Assembly: GCA_945860915.1 (NCBI GenBank) | Contig: CAMARR010000001.1 | Coordinates: 351,277-415,276 of the forward strand | Direction: 5' to 3' | Length of the DNA: 64,000 nucleotides | Source: Candidatus Kuenenia stuttgartensis | GTDB taxonomy: Bacteria > Planctomycetota > GCA-002687715 > CAIWVZ01 | Shown: positions 36,873 to 45,674 of the stretch, piece after piece | Layout of the letters: each line of letters starts with the position of its first letter | Numbering within the stretch: the stretch's first letter is position 1 | Translations under genes and position numbers: made by a program | Notes under the pieces: generated by a model | Told to the model about the DNA's origin: nothing | Databases searched by the model: none | What the model saw: only the letters and a program-made list of their open reading frames with translations

Positions 36873-38575
36873 TACATGCTCTCCAGCACTGTTACGGTTT
36901 CCTTGGATAACACGCGCAGGAGTTCATCTAGCGACGTGGCACCCGACAAGACCTTGCGCAACGCGTCCGAACGAAGCGTCGACATCAGACCCGATGCACG
37001 GGCGACTTCTGCCAACCTAAGCGCGGATTCCTTCTGAAACACGGCATCACGTAGCGCGGGGCCCATTTCCATCAGTTCGTAGATGCCGCAGCGTCCCCGG
37101 TAGCCGGTGCCATTGCAATCATCGCATCCGGTGGCCACGTAGATGGTCCGACCGGCGAATGCTGCGGGGTCCCCGCCCGCTTCGCGAATAAGCATTTCGG
37201 ATGGAACTTCGGCTTTTTTGCAGCGAACACACAAAGTGCGCATCAATCGTTGCGCCAAGACTCCGCAAACAGCTGACGAGACAAGGAACGGCGCCACGCC
37301 CATGTCGATCAATCGCGTAAGAGCCGAAGGCGCGTCGTTGGTGTGAAGCGTCGAAAACACCAAGTGTCCCGTGAGCGCTGCTTGCACGGCGATGCCAGCG
37401 GTCTCGTGGTCGCGAATTTCGCCGACGAGAATAATATTCGGAGCTTGGCGCAACATCGCGCGCAAGATGCGGACAAAATCCAATCCAATTTGATGTCGAA
37501 CCTGACACTGGTTGACCCCCGCCAAGTGATACTCGACGGGATTTTCTGCGGTGATGATCTTGACATCGGGCCGATTAAGTTCCGTCAGTGCAGCGTAGAG
37601 AGTTGTGGTCTTTCCAGATCCGGTCGGACCCGTCACAAGAAAGATGCCGTTGGGGCGCTTGATCATTCTTCGGAATCGACGAAGATCCTCTCCCCCAAGC
37701 CCGAGTCGCTCGAGCGAGACCAAGCCCGTGGTTTTGTCGAGGAGTCGCATGACCAACGCCTCGCCGTGCGAGCCCGGTAGCAACGAGACACGAATATCGA
37801 CTTCCTTGTCGGCTGCCTTGATAGTGATGCGGCCGTCCTGGGGCTTTCGCTTCTCCGCGAGGTCCATCTCACCGAGCAGCTTGAGGCGAGATGTGATCGC
37901 GCCTTGCAAATGCGTCGGATACTCGGCCACCGTCTTGCAGACGCCGTCGACTCGGAGGCGAATTCTGATTCGATCGGCCATCGGCTCGACGTGGATGTCT
38001 GAAGCTCGCGCCTTGACGGCATCCTCGAGCATCTGCTGAACAAGCCGAATGACTGGCCCTTCGTCATCTTCCTTCGGCGTCGCCTTGCGAGTGATCTCGC
38101 CGACGGTTTTCGCGTCCCGCTTCTCGGCGTTGTAGTAGCGTTTGAAAGCCTCAAGCATCGCCTCTTCGGTAGTAAGAGCGCACTTGAAGTCGAGGCCTAA
38201 GAGAAAGCGGAGGTGTTCGAGGTTGAACGCAGCGAGCGGATCGGTCACAGCCAAAACGAGAGCCTGTCCGTCGAACTTCACAGGCAGGATGTTGTTCTCG
38301 AGAGCAGTTTCCTTGGGAACCCGCGCTAGTGTCTCGGGAGGAATGGTCCCCTTCCGGACATCAACGAACGGCAGGCCAGACTGTCGGGCAATCGCCCTTG
38401 CTACGTCTTCATCTCGAACGTGCCCAAGTCGTATGAGACACTGGCCGATCTTAAGACCGGTCTCCTGTTGGTACTTGAGCGCATCTTCGAGCTTCTCCGG
38501 CGTAAGAACACCTGCCTTGACGAGGATCTCGCCAAGCCGTGGACGCGAGCCGGCGGGGGTGGGAGGAGATGACAT
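36872..38575 (-). CDS. Second PilB/GspE-type assembly ATPase
   Basis: 567 residues from the ATG at 38575 (the frame to 38602 adds nine non-family residues). Its N-terminus fits the MshEN-like pattern well: RLGEILVKAGVLTPEKLEDA then LKIGQCLIRLGHVRDEDVAR. It continues with Walker A GPTGSGKTTTLYAALTELN, Asp box ENPVEYHLAGVNQCQVRHQI, Walker B ILVGEIRDHETAGIAVQAAL, His box TLHTNDAPSALTRLIDMG, and four cysteines (CVRC and CDDCNGTGYRGRCG). First gene of the minus-strand pilB-pilT-pilB set. It diverges from the lipoprotein gene at 38635. Predicted cytosolic motor under c-di-GMP influence, by family analogy. Confidence 0.93.
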   Translation of the reverse strand: MSSPPTPAGSRPRLGEILVKAGVLTPEKLEDALKYQQETGLKIGQCLIRLGHVRDEDVARAIARQSGLPFVDVRKGTIPPETLARVPKETALENNILPVKFDGQALVLAVTDPLAAFNLEHLRFLLGLDFKCALTTEEAMLEAFKRYYNAEKRDAKTVGEITRKATPKEDDEGPVIRLVQQMLEDAVKARASDIHVEPMADRIRIRLRVDGVCKTVAEYPTHLQGAITSRLKLLGEMDLAEKRKPQDGRITIKAADKEVDIRVSLLPGSHGEALVMRLLDKTTGLVSLERLGLGGEDLRRFRRMIKRPNGIFLVTGPTGSGKTTTLYAALTELNRPDVKIITAENPVEYHLAGVNQCQVRHQIGLDFVRILRAMLRQAPNIILVGEIRDHETAGIAVQAALTGHLVFSTLHTNDAPSALTRLIDMGVAPFLVSSAVCGVLAQRLMRTLCVRCKKAEVPSEMLIREAGGDPAAFAGRTIYVATGCDDCNGTGYRGRCGIYELMEMGPALRDAVFQKESALRLAEVARASGLMSTLRSDALRKVLSGATSLDELLRVLSKETVTVLESM

Positions 38576-38634
38576 TCCCCTGCAATATACGCTCGCGGTC
38601 ACGGCCCGGGCGTCCGTGCTAACCTCCTCCCCGC

Positions 38635-39321
38635 ATGCGACGCGTCATTCCCCTCGCTCTTGCGCTCTCCCTCGCGGCATGCGTATGTCCGGATGTAGGG
38701 CAACTAGGAGAAATGCCGGGGTTTGATTTGGCGACGCCCGAGCATTCCTTCGCGTACCTTAAGGAGGCGTTCCAAAGAGGCGATACGATCGAAGCCTACG
38801 GAGATCAGGAGTATGCGTGTCTTGCCGAGCGACTTCGACGCGAGCGTGGCTTAGGCCGTGGCGAGTACTACTTCGTTCGCTCTGAGGTGCGACAGCTCCT
38901 CAAAGACAAGATCGGCGACTTAAGCAAAGTCAAAGTACTCGGCGAAGCGCGGATGCTTGCACCGGACGTCGCAGAGTTGGATATCTCTGCGGGCGACAAG
39001 GTCGCGACGGTTGTCCTAGTCCGCGAGAACTCGGCGGACGTCACGTTGCGTGATCGCCGGGAAGCATCATTTAACTCTCCCCGATCCCCCGCAGACGCTG
39101 TTGCCATTCGTGATCGTTACGCGACGGCCGTCGTCGATGTGGGTGATTTGGTGCGTGAACGAGGCCCAATCAACCCGGACGAAATCTACGAATTGCGCTA
39201 CCGATCGTGCTGGCGTTTTTACGACTTGAAAGGCACTCAGATCGGTGCCGACATCGGGCGTGAACTCGAACGGAAACGAGCCGCCGCGCGCGTGGCCGAG
39301 ACGCGCCCACCACAGAGCTAG
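38635..39321 (+). CDS. Predicted lipoprotein, unknown function
   Basis: 228 residues. Signal segment IPLALALSLAAC puts the lipid-bearing cysteine at 16, followed by VCPDVGQLGEMPG. The next region (TPEHSFAYLKEAFQRGDTIE) has the look of the NTF2-like/DUF4878 type that pairs a helical cap with a curved sheet, but I cannot assign it firmly. The C-terminus is charged and helical (DIGRELERKRAAARVAE). No catalytic motif seen. It is divergent from the PilB gene at 36872 and ends 30 bp from the convergent YebC-family gene. Probably monocistronic. Confidence 0.65.
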   Translation: MRRVIPLALALSLAACVCPDVGQLGEMPGFDLATPEHSFAYLKEAFQRGDTIEAYGDQEYACLAERLRRERGLGRGEYYFVRSEVRQLLKDKIGDLSKVKVLGEARMLAPDVAELDISAGDKVATVVLVRENSADVTLRDRREASFNSPRSPADAVAIRDRYATAVVDVGDLVRERGPINPDEIYELRYRSCWRFYDLKGTQIGADIGRELERKRAAARVAETRPPQS

Positions 39322-39351
39322 GGCGCAACTTAAGCGCGCCTCTCGAAGAAA

Positions 39352-40104
39352 CTACTGGCTTAGCTTGGCCAGAAGCTCGTCAGGGAAGTCCGCATTCATC
39401 CAAACGTGTTGAACGTCGTCGTTCTCGTCTAACTCATCATGAAGCGCGATCAGATTCCGGGCAATCTCTTCGTCGGTGACAGATGCCATCATCAAGGGTA
39501 CCTGCTCGATCCCGGACGATGTCGGCGTTCGCTTGGCACGAAGGAGCGCATTCCGAACTCCAACGAATCCGGCTGCCGGCGCCTTGATCAACCATTCGTC
39601 GCCTTCGCGAACGAAATCATCGGCCCCGCCGTCCATAGCCAATTCCATGACTTGGTCTTCCGTGATTCCATCGGCAGGAATTCGAAACACCGCAAGCGGA
39701 TTGAAAAGGCGAGTTACCGAACCTGTAGTTCCCATTCGGCCACCATGCGACTCGAAGATAGAACGCATTTCCGGTGCAGTTCTGTTGCGATTGTCAGTCA
39801 GGGCATCGACCCGAAACGCGACACCGCCCGGCCCATAACCCTCGTACACGAGATCCTCGAAGGACTCGCCTTCGCCATCGCCCGCTCCGCGCTTCACAGC
39901 GCGCTCGATGTTTTCGCGAGGCATGTTGACCAGCCGCGCCTTCTCAATGGCGAACTGAAGCTTAAAGTTTGAATCCGGGTCTGATCCGCCCTGCTTGACA
40001 GCCGACATAATCAATTTGGAGTACTTCGAAAACGTAGCGCCCTTCTTCTTGTCGACGGCCGCCTTGCGGTGCTTGATTCCAGCCCACTTGTTGTGTCCCG
40101 ACAT
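39352..40104 (-). CDS. YebC/PmpR-family regulator or translation factor
   Basis: 250 residues, full-length member of the YebC/TACO1 family. The N-terminus GHNKWAGIKHRKAAVDKKKG is the family signature, followed by FSKYSKLIMSAVKQGGSDPD and NMPRENIERAVKRGAGDGEG. The middle has YEGYGPGGVAFRVDALTDNR and FESHGGRMGTTGSVTRLF, and the acidic C-terminus ends HDELDENDDVQHVWMNADFP. Members bind DNA or act on ribosomes to relieve stalling at proline runs; which applies here is not visible. Single gene between convergent and divergent neighbours; the helicase gene starts 103 bp away on the other strand. Confidence 0.94.
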   Translation of the reverse strand: MSGHNKWAGIKHRKAAVDKKKGATFSKYSKLIMSAVKQGGSDPDSNFKLQFAIEKARLVNMPRENIERAVKRGAGDGEGESFEDLVYEGYGPGGVAFRVDALTDNRNRTAPEMRSIFESHGGRMGTTGSVTRLFNPLAVFRIPADGITEDQVMELAMDGGADDFVREGDEWLIKAPAAGFVGVRNALLRAKRTPTSSGIEQVPLMMASVTDEEIARNLIALHDELDENDDVQHVWMNADFPDELLAKLSQ

Positions 40105-40206
40105 CGATCAAACTCCATTGATTTCCAACGAGAATCTTACTCTCCGGGTGCCGAGATGCCAACGCCGCACGTTGCAACAGCGTGAGCCGAGGGCTAGCGT
40201 CTGAGC

Positions 40207-42117
40207 ATGGAATTTCGAGGGTTCAAGCTTTACCCGTTTCAGGAGGAAGCGATTGCGGCCCTCAACGAGGGCAAATCAGTCATCGTCTCGGCGCCGACCG
40301 GCGCGGGAAAGACCGTGATCGCCGAATGGGCAATTGAAGCAGCGCTCGCAAAGGGCGCACAGGCAATCTACACCGCCCCGATCAAGGCCCTGTCCAATCA
40401 GAAGTTCCGGGATTTCCGCGAGACGCACGGCGACAAGATCGGACTCATGACCGGAGACGTCACCTTAAACGCCGAAGCTCCGATCCTGATCATGACGACC
40501 GAGATCTTCCGCAACACGCTCTTTGAGGACGAAGGGCGTTTCTCCGCCGTTGAAACGGTGATCATGGACGAGATCCACTACATCGGCGATGACGACCGCG
40601 GTTCGGTCTGGGAAGAGTCGATCATGTTCGCCCCACCTAACGTCCGATTCGTGGGACTCTCGGCCACCATCTCGAATCTCGAGCAGTTTCGCGCCTGGAT
40701 TGAGAAAGTCCGTGAACACACGGTCTCGTTGGTTCGAACCGACGAGCGTCCCGTTCCGCTGCGACATTGGGTTTGGCTTCCAGAGACCGGGGCGTGCAAG
40801 TTCACTGAAGTCAAGGACCGAATTCCAGAGGCGCTACGCATCCGCAAGAGCCGCCGTAGCAAGCCGCTCGATATTCTCGATGTCCTTCAAAAGGAACGCA
40901 AACTGCCGACGCTCTGCTTCTGTTTCTCTCGCAAGGAATGCGAGGGGCGAGCCCGAAAGAACAAGAAGCGTTCGTTGCTGTCCGAGCCAGAGCGCCACCG
41001 CGTGCACACCATGCTTGAGGATCTCGGCCTTAAGTATGGCGTGGCCGAGCAGCCGTCCTTCAATGCTCTGCGGGATCTTGCGGACCGCGGGGTGCTCTAC
41101 CACCACGCGGGAATGCTGCCGATCCACAAGGAAATCGTCGAACGTTTATTCACAACAGGCCTCATCAGACTTCTATTCACGACTGAGACATTCGCGCTCG
41201 GGGTCAACATGCCAGCGAGGACCGTCGTCTTTGCTTCCCTGCGCAAATTCGATGGCGTGTCGTTCGACTACCTGAAAACTCTTAACTACTACCAGATGGC
41301 AGGACGTGCCGGCCGCCAGGGTCTCGACGATGCCGGCGATGTGTACGCGGTTGTCGACTGCGAAACGGACGATCCCAAGTCGGTCAAAGGTATTGTTTTC
41401 AACAAGATCGAGCCCATTATTTCGAGGTTTAACCTCTCCTACGGAGCAACACTCTCGCTTTACGGTCGAATGGGCGACGGAATCTACACGGCCGCCGAGA
41501 GGTCGCTTGCCGCCTACCAACGTGGCAATGCGCGTGCCGAGCGACTGACGGTCAAGCAACGCCTCGAAGTGCTCGAACGCCGTGGCTACACCCGAGACGG
41601 CAAGCTCACAGACAAGGGCCGGTTCGCTGCGTCACTTAACTGCTACGAGATCGCGGTGACCGAGTTGACATGGGCTGGCTGCTTCGAAGACCTATCTTCT
41701 GTTGACCTCGTCATCATGCTGATGGCTTTAGTCTATGAACCAAAACGTGCGCTCCTTGGCAACCGCCCCCCTCCGATGTCCGTCTCGCAGGCTGCAAACC
41801 GAGCCCGGAAAAGGCTCCATGAATTCGTCAAGGCGGAGAAAGAAGCCGGGCTTTCAGAGAGTCAGCGGCCGCCCGATTTCGGCCTATCCGGAGTGGTTCG
41901 CACCTGGATGCAGGGCAGTTCGTTCGACGACGTCAATCGGATCTCGCCTGTCCAGGACGGCGACATCGTCAGGAACTTTCGCCTAGTCTTGCAGGTTCTG
42001 CGGCAGCTCGGTAAGGCCACTGCTGGACACGACGCTCTGAACGCGAAGGTGCTAGAAGCCTACAAGGCGCTCGACCGCGATGAGGTGGATGCCGAAGCCC
42101 AAATGAAAGTTAATTGA
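40207..42117 (+). CDS. Ski2-like DEAD/DEAH-box helicase
   Basis: Superfamily 2 helicase of the Ski2/Mtr4/HelY group, 636 residues. Q-region FKLYPFQEEAIAALNEGKSV; motif I APTGAGKTVIAEWAIEAALA; motif Ia TAPIKALSNQKFRDF; motif II DEIHYIGDDDRG (a DEVH type); motif III LSATISN. Domain 2 has LPTLCFCFSRKECEGRA, then motif V region TETFALGVNMPARTVVF and motif VI YYQMAGRAGRQGLD. The C-terminal part has helices without an obvious arch domain, making it shorter than HelY or Mtr4. Probably acts on structured RNA, perhaps with the RNA decay machinery. Its last 8 bases overlap the tail of the convergent 42110 gene. Confidence 0.92.
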   Translation: MEFRGFKLYPFQEEAIAALNEGKSVIVSAPTGAGKTVIAEWAIEAALAKGAQAIYTAPIKALSNQKFRDFRETHGDKIGLMTGDVTLNAEAPILIMTTEIFRNTLFEDEGRFSAVETVIMDEIHYIGDDDRGSVWEESIMFAPPNVRFVGLSATISNLEQFRAWIEKVREHTVSLVRTDERPVPLRHWVWLPETGACKFTEVKDRIPEALRIRKSRRSKPLDILDVLQKERKLPTLCFCFSRKECEGRARKNKKRSLLSEPERHRVHTMLEDLGLKYGVAEQPSFNALRDLADRGVLYHHAGMLPIHKEIVERLFTTGLIRLLFTTETFALGVNMPARTVVFASLRKFDGVSFDYLKTLNYYQMAGRAGRQGLDDAGDVYAVVDCETDDPKSVKGIVFNKIEPIISRFNLSYGATLSLYGRMGDGIYTAAERSLAAYQRGNARAERLTVKQRLEVLERRGYTRDGKLTDKGRFAASLNCYEIAVTELTWAGCFEDLSSVDLVIMLMALVYEPKRALLGNRPPPMSVSQAANRARKRLHEFVKAEKEAGLSESQRPPDFGLSGVVRTWMQGSSFDDVNRISPVQDGDIVRNFRLVLQVLRQLGKATAGHDALNAKVLEAYKALDRDEVDAEAQMKVN

Positions 42118-42925
42118 GCGGAGGAATGACCGTGACCCGATCAAAAACTGTTCGGTCCGGTTGCTTCGAACCGGGCGCTAGGCGTTCGTGCGATGTCGGC
42201 AAGAGGTAGCCGCGGACCAGTTGAAACGTCAATACATGCTGGATCGACGACACGCCCGAGACTTCTTTCCACGAACTTCGAACTAGTTTGCCGTCGATCG
42301 ACTCGTAGAGGGGTTCCTCTGTAATGGCGTCGCCCCCCTCAGCGGGTCGCTGAGGGTAATAGATGATGCGCCACGGGAGCCCACGCGCATCGAAGTTCAT
42401 TTCGACACGACGAAGTGGGTGTGAGCTCGATGGTTCGAGCACCAGAATGCGCTCTGGGCGACCGTTGACCGTCCGCGATTCGAGTCGCTTAGCCCACGTT
42501 TCGTACTGACGACTTGGAGTCTCGGGAACGAACCACTTCAACGTCGCGCGGCCGCCAGACTCAAAGAGATCCTTAACTAAGGTCCCCTTCTTCCCTGGCG
42601 CAGGCGAATTCAACCAAGCCGGAAGTTCCTTCATCGGGGATCGATCATCTGACAAGAATTGGACCGTTGGTCGCGAGTCAGTCCGGTATCTAACGTCGAC
42701 GCGAAACTTCCCTTGCAAGGCGCCCTCAGGGGTCGTCAAGTAATCGTAGGAAAGTTCGCGAAGCCCTGATCGGATCGGCGTGTAGAGTTTCTCTGAAAGT
42801 GTGTCGAGGAGCTTAGTCGCTTCATCCTGTGGCCGAGTCGACGGTCTCGTAGTTTGGCCTAGCGAAAGTCCCGCGATGCAAAGGACTAGCACCGCGCAAC
42901 GGAAAAATGCCCACACGTCGATCAT
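42110..42925 (-). CDS. Exported protein, LolA-like size, unknown
   Basis: 271 residues with a signal peptide (CAVLVLCIAGLSLG, then Gln) and a Thr/Pro/Arg-rich joint. The mature part (LLDTLSEKLYTPIRSGLREL, GKFRVDVRYRTDSRPTVQFL, RVEMNFDARGLPWRIIYYPQ) is a series of amphipathic strands. This resembles lipoprotein-carrier (LolA/LolB-like) or outer-membrane-sorting folds in size and pattern, but I see no motif that proves it. No catalytic residues are apparent. It ends 8 bp inside the convergent helicase gene and lies 18 bp downstream of the 42944 gene on the same strand, so the two are probably co-transcribed. Confidence 0.65.
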   Translation of the reverse strand: MIDVWAFFRCAVLVLCIAGLSLGQTTRPSTRPQDEATKLLDTLSEKLYTPIRSGLRELSYDYLTTPEGALQGKFRVDVRYRTDSRPTVQFLSDDRSPMKELPAWLNSPAPGKKGTLVKDLFESGGRATLKWFVPETPSRQYETWAKRLESRTVNGRPERILVLEPSSSHPLRRVEMNFDARGLPWRIIYYPQRPAEGGDAITEEPLYESIDGKLVRSSWKEVSGVSSIQHVLTFQLVRGYLLPTSHERLAPGSKQPDRTVFDRVTVIPPLN

Positions 42926-42943
42926 GATGTGAGGGTACCGAGA

Positions 42944-44497
42944 TCAGAGTCGATCAAGCTGAACGTTCGCGTTCTGATCGCCAGTTGCAAAAGCGCGACG
43001 CCGACCGTCGAATCCCGGAAAGAACGGCAGGATGTTGACGGTACCCTGCGCGATGCCGGTGAACGAATAACGGCCGTCCGCATCCGTAACGGTAAACATC
43101 GCGGGTCCGCTGGCACTATCGGCTCGAGTCACACGAACAACTGCCCCAATGACCGGAGTGCCGTCGGATGCGAGAGCAATGCCCGCAATCGACGAGGCCG
43201 GGGGCAACGAGCACGTGATACTCATGGACCCTGCCGATGCCCGATCGATGGCACGCCATTCTCCGATGGCGCGGCCATCGGCCATGACGATCAACCTATA
43301 AGCGACGCCATCGATGAGGCCATCGATGTCGACATAGCCTCGTTGGTCACAGGTGAATTCGATCCCGCGACCGGTCGGACCAGAAGGAAGCCCGTCGGCA
43401 CGTACCAATATGGCACGCGCGCCGGGGATCTCGCGTCCGTCGGCAAGCGCAGAGATGCCAAACCTCCAAGTCGCGAGCAAAGCGAGATACGAAAGCTCGC
43501 CGTTGGAACTCAGCGCCACATCTCCTGCGTAATCACCCAGTTCCGCAACCGCCACATAGTCGTGGTCATCAATTCCGACGGGTAGCGTCAAAAGGCCATC
43601 GGCGCCCGTTTGGATTCTAGCCACCAACTTCGATGTCCAGCGATCATAAATCGAAACCACTGCACCATCCGCGGGGAGGCCGTTCAATTGAACAAGAGAC
43701 CGCAGATTCTTTCCCTTTCGCACGCGAACTTCGCATGAGGCTTCAACTCCCTCATCCAGGGACTTGATCGAAATTGGGGCAGGAATACAGATCGGACTTC
43801 GTACTTCAGCGAGGATTTTCCCAGGCGTCAGATCACGAACAACGGACGATCCTTCGTCGTTCGTTTTGATTTGGCGGGTTGACCCGTTGAGCTCGAGCTC
43901 GAAACTGCAGGCTCGGATCGGTTCATGGGTGGCGTCGTCCACGAAAGTGAGTTTCATCGACGCAGGACGACGCATGACCAATTCGAGACGGGTACGACCG
44001 GGCTCGACCGTCGCCGATGCTACGGAGAACCCAATTTGACTTACGCAGACATCGGTAACAGACGTGCGAGAAGTGTGACCGATCGCGGCGCCAGCACCAT
44101 CAGTGATGCCGATAGCCGACTTGCGCGCCTCCGTTGTCAAGGCAAGCGAACCGACTCGTAAGTTGGCGCGCTCGTTAAAGCAAACTGTCGCCCCGGGAAT
44201 GCTTGCGCCCGCCGAGTCGCGGACTATGACAGAAAGCTGAGTCAGCACCCCGGGCTGCGCGTCATCGATCGCCCGCGCGGGCGTCACGAGCGCGGGCACA
44301 TTCGTTACAGCGACCACGAGAGACTCGGAAGCGATGGCCTCGGGTACTGCAGAAAAGCGCACGACGCCCCCAACCGTGGCAGGTCGGATTCGTAGGCATA
44401 GAGCCCACGCACCCACCAAGGTGAGACCCAACGGAATAACGATGAGCCAACTACGCCTCACCGATAACCGCGATCGAGCTACAAGGTCGCGCATCAT
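42944..44497 (-). CDS. Membrane-anchored protein with carboxypeptidase-regulatory-like domains
   Basis: 517 residues with an N-terminal helix (WLIVIPLGLTLVGAWALCL) and a long exported part made of beta-sandwich modules. Typical module signatures recur: SVIVRDSAGASIPGATVCFN near 95, SMKLTFVDDATHEPIRACSF near 185, LRSLVQLNGLPADGAVVSIY near 265, and SIAGIALASDGTPVIGAVVR near 435 ending AMFTVTDADGRYSFTGI. These are CarboxypepD_reg-like/CNA-B-like repeats that serve as spacers or adhesion stalks. No enzymatic domain is attached. Surface exposed or periplasmic, anchored by the N-terminal helix. It heads a probable two-gene transcript with the 42110 gene. Confidence 0.8.
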   Translation of the reverse strand: MMRDLVARSRLSVRRSWLIVIPLGLTLVGAWALCLRIRPATVGGVVRFSAVPEAIASESLVVAVTNVPALVTPARAIDDAQPGVLTQLSVIVRDSAGASIPGATVCFNERANLRVGSLALTTEARKSAIGITDGAGAAIGHTSRTSVTDVCVSQIGFSVASATVEPGRTRLELVMRRPASMKLTFVDDATHEPIRACSFELELNGSTRQIKTNDEGSSVVRDLTPGKILAEVRSPICIPAPISIKSLDEGVEASCEVRVRKGKNLRSLVQLNGLPADGAVVSIYDRWTSKLVARIQTGADGLLTLPVGIDDHDYVAVAELGDYAGDVALSSNGELSYLALLATWRFGISALADGREIPGARAILVRADGLPSGPTGRGIEFTCDQRGYVDIDGLIDGVAYRLIVMADGRAIGEWRAIDRASAGSMSITCSLPPASSIAGIALASDGTPVIGAVVRVTRADSASGPAMFTVTDADGRYSFTGIAQGTVNILPFFPGFDGRRRAFATGDQNANVQLDRL

Positions 44498-44646
44498 CTA
44501 AGTCAATCGGGCCATGGGCCCTACACCCGGAGTGTAAGGCCGGGGTGTCCCGATGTGCAAACACCACCCGTGGATTGTTGGGTGGGCCGACGGCGTCGCC
44601 TAGCAACCAAATGATGTGCCCCATCAGGTCGGGCGCCAATTCATCC

Positions 44647-45138
44647 CTAGAACGGGACGTCGTCTGCTCCAGCGGGCGCCTCAAAGCCTTGCGACTCTCC
44701 CTGGCCCGCTTCCGGACCACGCGCGGAGCCGCGCTGGGAAGTCGGCCCCCGCCGCATGCCGCCGCCACCACCCTCGCCGCTGCCGCCACCACCCGAGCCC
44801 TCAGACTTCGGGGCGCCAATGAACTGGAAGTTCTCGACGACAATTTCGTGCTTTGAGCGCTTCTCACCGTTCGTTTCCCAAGTCCGGTATTCCAACCGCC
44901 CTTCGACGAAAAGCGGGCTCCCCTTCTTGCAGTAACGAGTCAAGATCTCGCCCTGCTTTCCCCATGCCTTGCAGTCGACGAAGGTCGTCGCTTCACGTTT
45001 TTCGCCGGATTGCTGGTCGGTCCAGGTGCGATTTACCGCAAGCCCGAACTCGACCACCCCTGCTCCGCTTGGAAGGAACTTGGTTTCGGGGTCTCGGGTG
45101 AGATTCCCCATCAAGAGCACTTTATTGAAGTTTGCCAT
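44647..45138 (-). CDS. ssb: Single-stranded DNA-binding protein
   Basis: 163 residues from the ATG at 45138; the frame to 45309 would add an unrelated 57 residues. The OB fold starts MANFNKVLLMGNLTRDPETK and continues TTFVDCKAWGKQGEILTRYC, KKGSPLFVEGRLEYRTW and KHEIVVENFQFIGA. A Gly/Ser-rich linker (GSGGGGSGEGGGGGMRRG) leads to the acidic tail ADDVPF, the motif that recruits replication and repair proteins. It coats single-stranded DNA at forks. Divergent from the PilZ gene across about 170 bp; no rpsF or rplI neighbours, unlike in many bacteria. Confidence 0.96.
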   Translation of the reverse strand: MANFNKVLLMGNLTRDPETKFLPSGAGVVEFGLAVNRTWTDQQSGEKREATTFVDCKAWGKQGEILTRYCKKGSPLFVEGRLEYRTWETNGEKRSKHEIVVENFQFIGAPKSEGSGGGGSGEGGGGGMRRGPTSQRGSARGPEAGQGESQGFEAPAGADDVPF

Positions 45139-45307
45139 GTGATTTCTCAGGGTCGACGGAAAAATCCCCCCCGCCGGACGCCTCAACTCAACCTTTGAGG
45201 CAGGTTTGTCCGAAAGGGGCCAAGGAAGGCCCACCGGTCCCACTGCCCCGCATCGTAGAGGCAGGGGGGGACACTCGCAACGACGTGGGTATCCGAGAGA
45301 AGAAACC

Positions 45308-45667
45308 ATGACGACCGACGACCGTTCTGACCGACGCCGTGCACCCCGAGTCGATACCTCCTACGACGGAACGCTCAACAAGGGGACGGACAAACTCGCA
45401 TGTCGCATTTCAAATGTCTCACGAATCGGGACCTGTGCGGTAAGCGCCTCGCCTCTCAACGAGATGGCGCTAGTCAAGGTGCAATTCCGACTCGATGACG
45501 AGGACGGACGCCTCGTGACGTGTGAAGCGGCGGTTGTAAGGTGTCAGCGCCGTCCCGACGGCCAATACGATCTCGGCCTTTTCTTCACGACAGTTTCTGC
45601 TGAAGACCGGGCAGCACTAGATCGTCTGGTCGCCCGGGGTCTCCCCATTGGCGCACCCAAGACCTAG
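45308..45667 (+). CDS. PilZ-domain protein
   Basis: 119 residues, PilZ alone. The ATG at 45308 follows GAGAGAAGAAACC, a fair ribosome-binding site; the frame from 45206 adds an unrelated leader. The c-di-GMP-binding signature is RRRAPRV near 9-15 (RxxxR type) with SNVSRIG near 35-41 (D/N-x-S-x-x-G). The rest forms the usual barrel (VKVQFRLDDEDGRLVTCEAA, QYDLGLFFTTVS). Single-domain PilZ proteins act as c-di-GMP-dependent adapters. With two MshEN-like PilB ATPases 7-11 kb away, a role in motility or surface attachment is plausible, but no physical link is shown. Confidence 0.88.
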   Translation: MTTDDRSDRRRAPRVDTSYDGTLNKGTDKLACRISNVSRIGTCAVSASPLNEMALVKVQFRLDDEDGRLVTCEAAVVRCQRRPDGQYDLGLFFTTVSAEDRAALDRLVARGLPIGAPKT

Positions 45668-45674
45668 TCGCGAC

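Noticed and set aside
45139-45309. N-terminal extension of the ssb frame by 57 residues
   Set aside because: SSB proteins begin right at MANFNKV; the extension is Arg/Pro-rich and overlaps the divergent gap.
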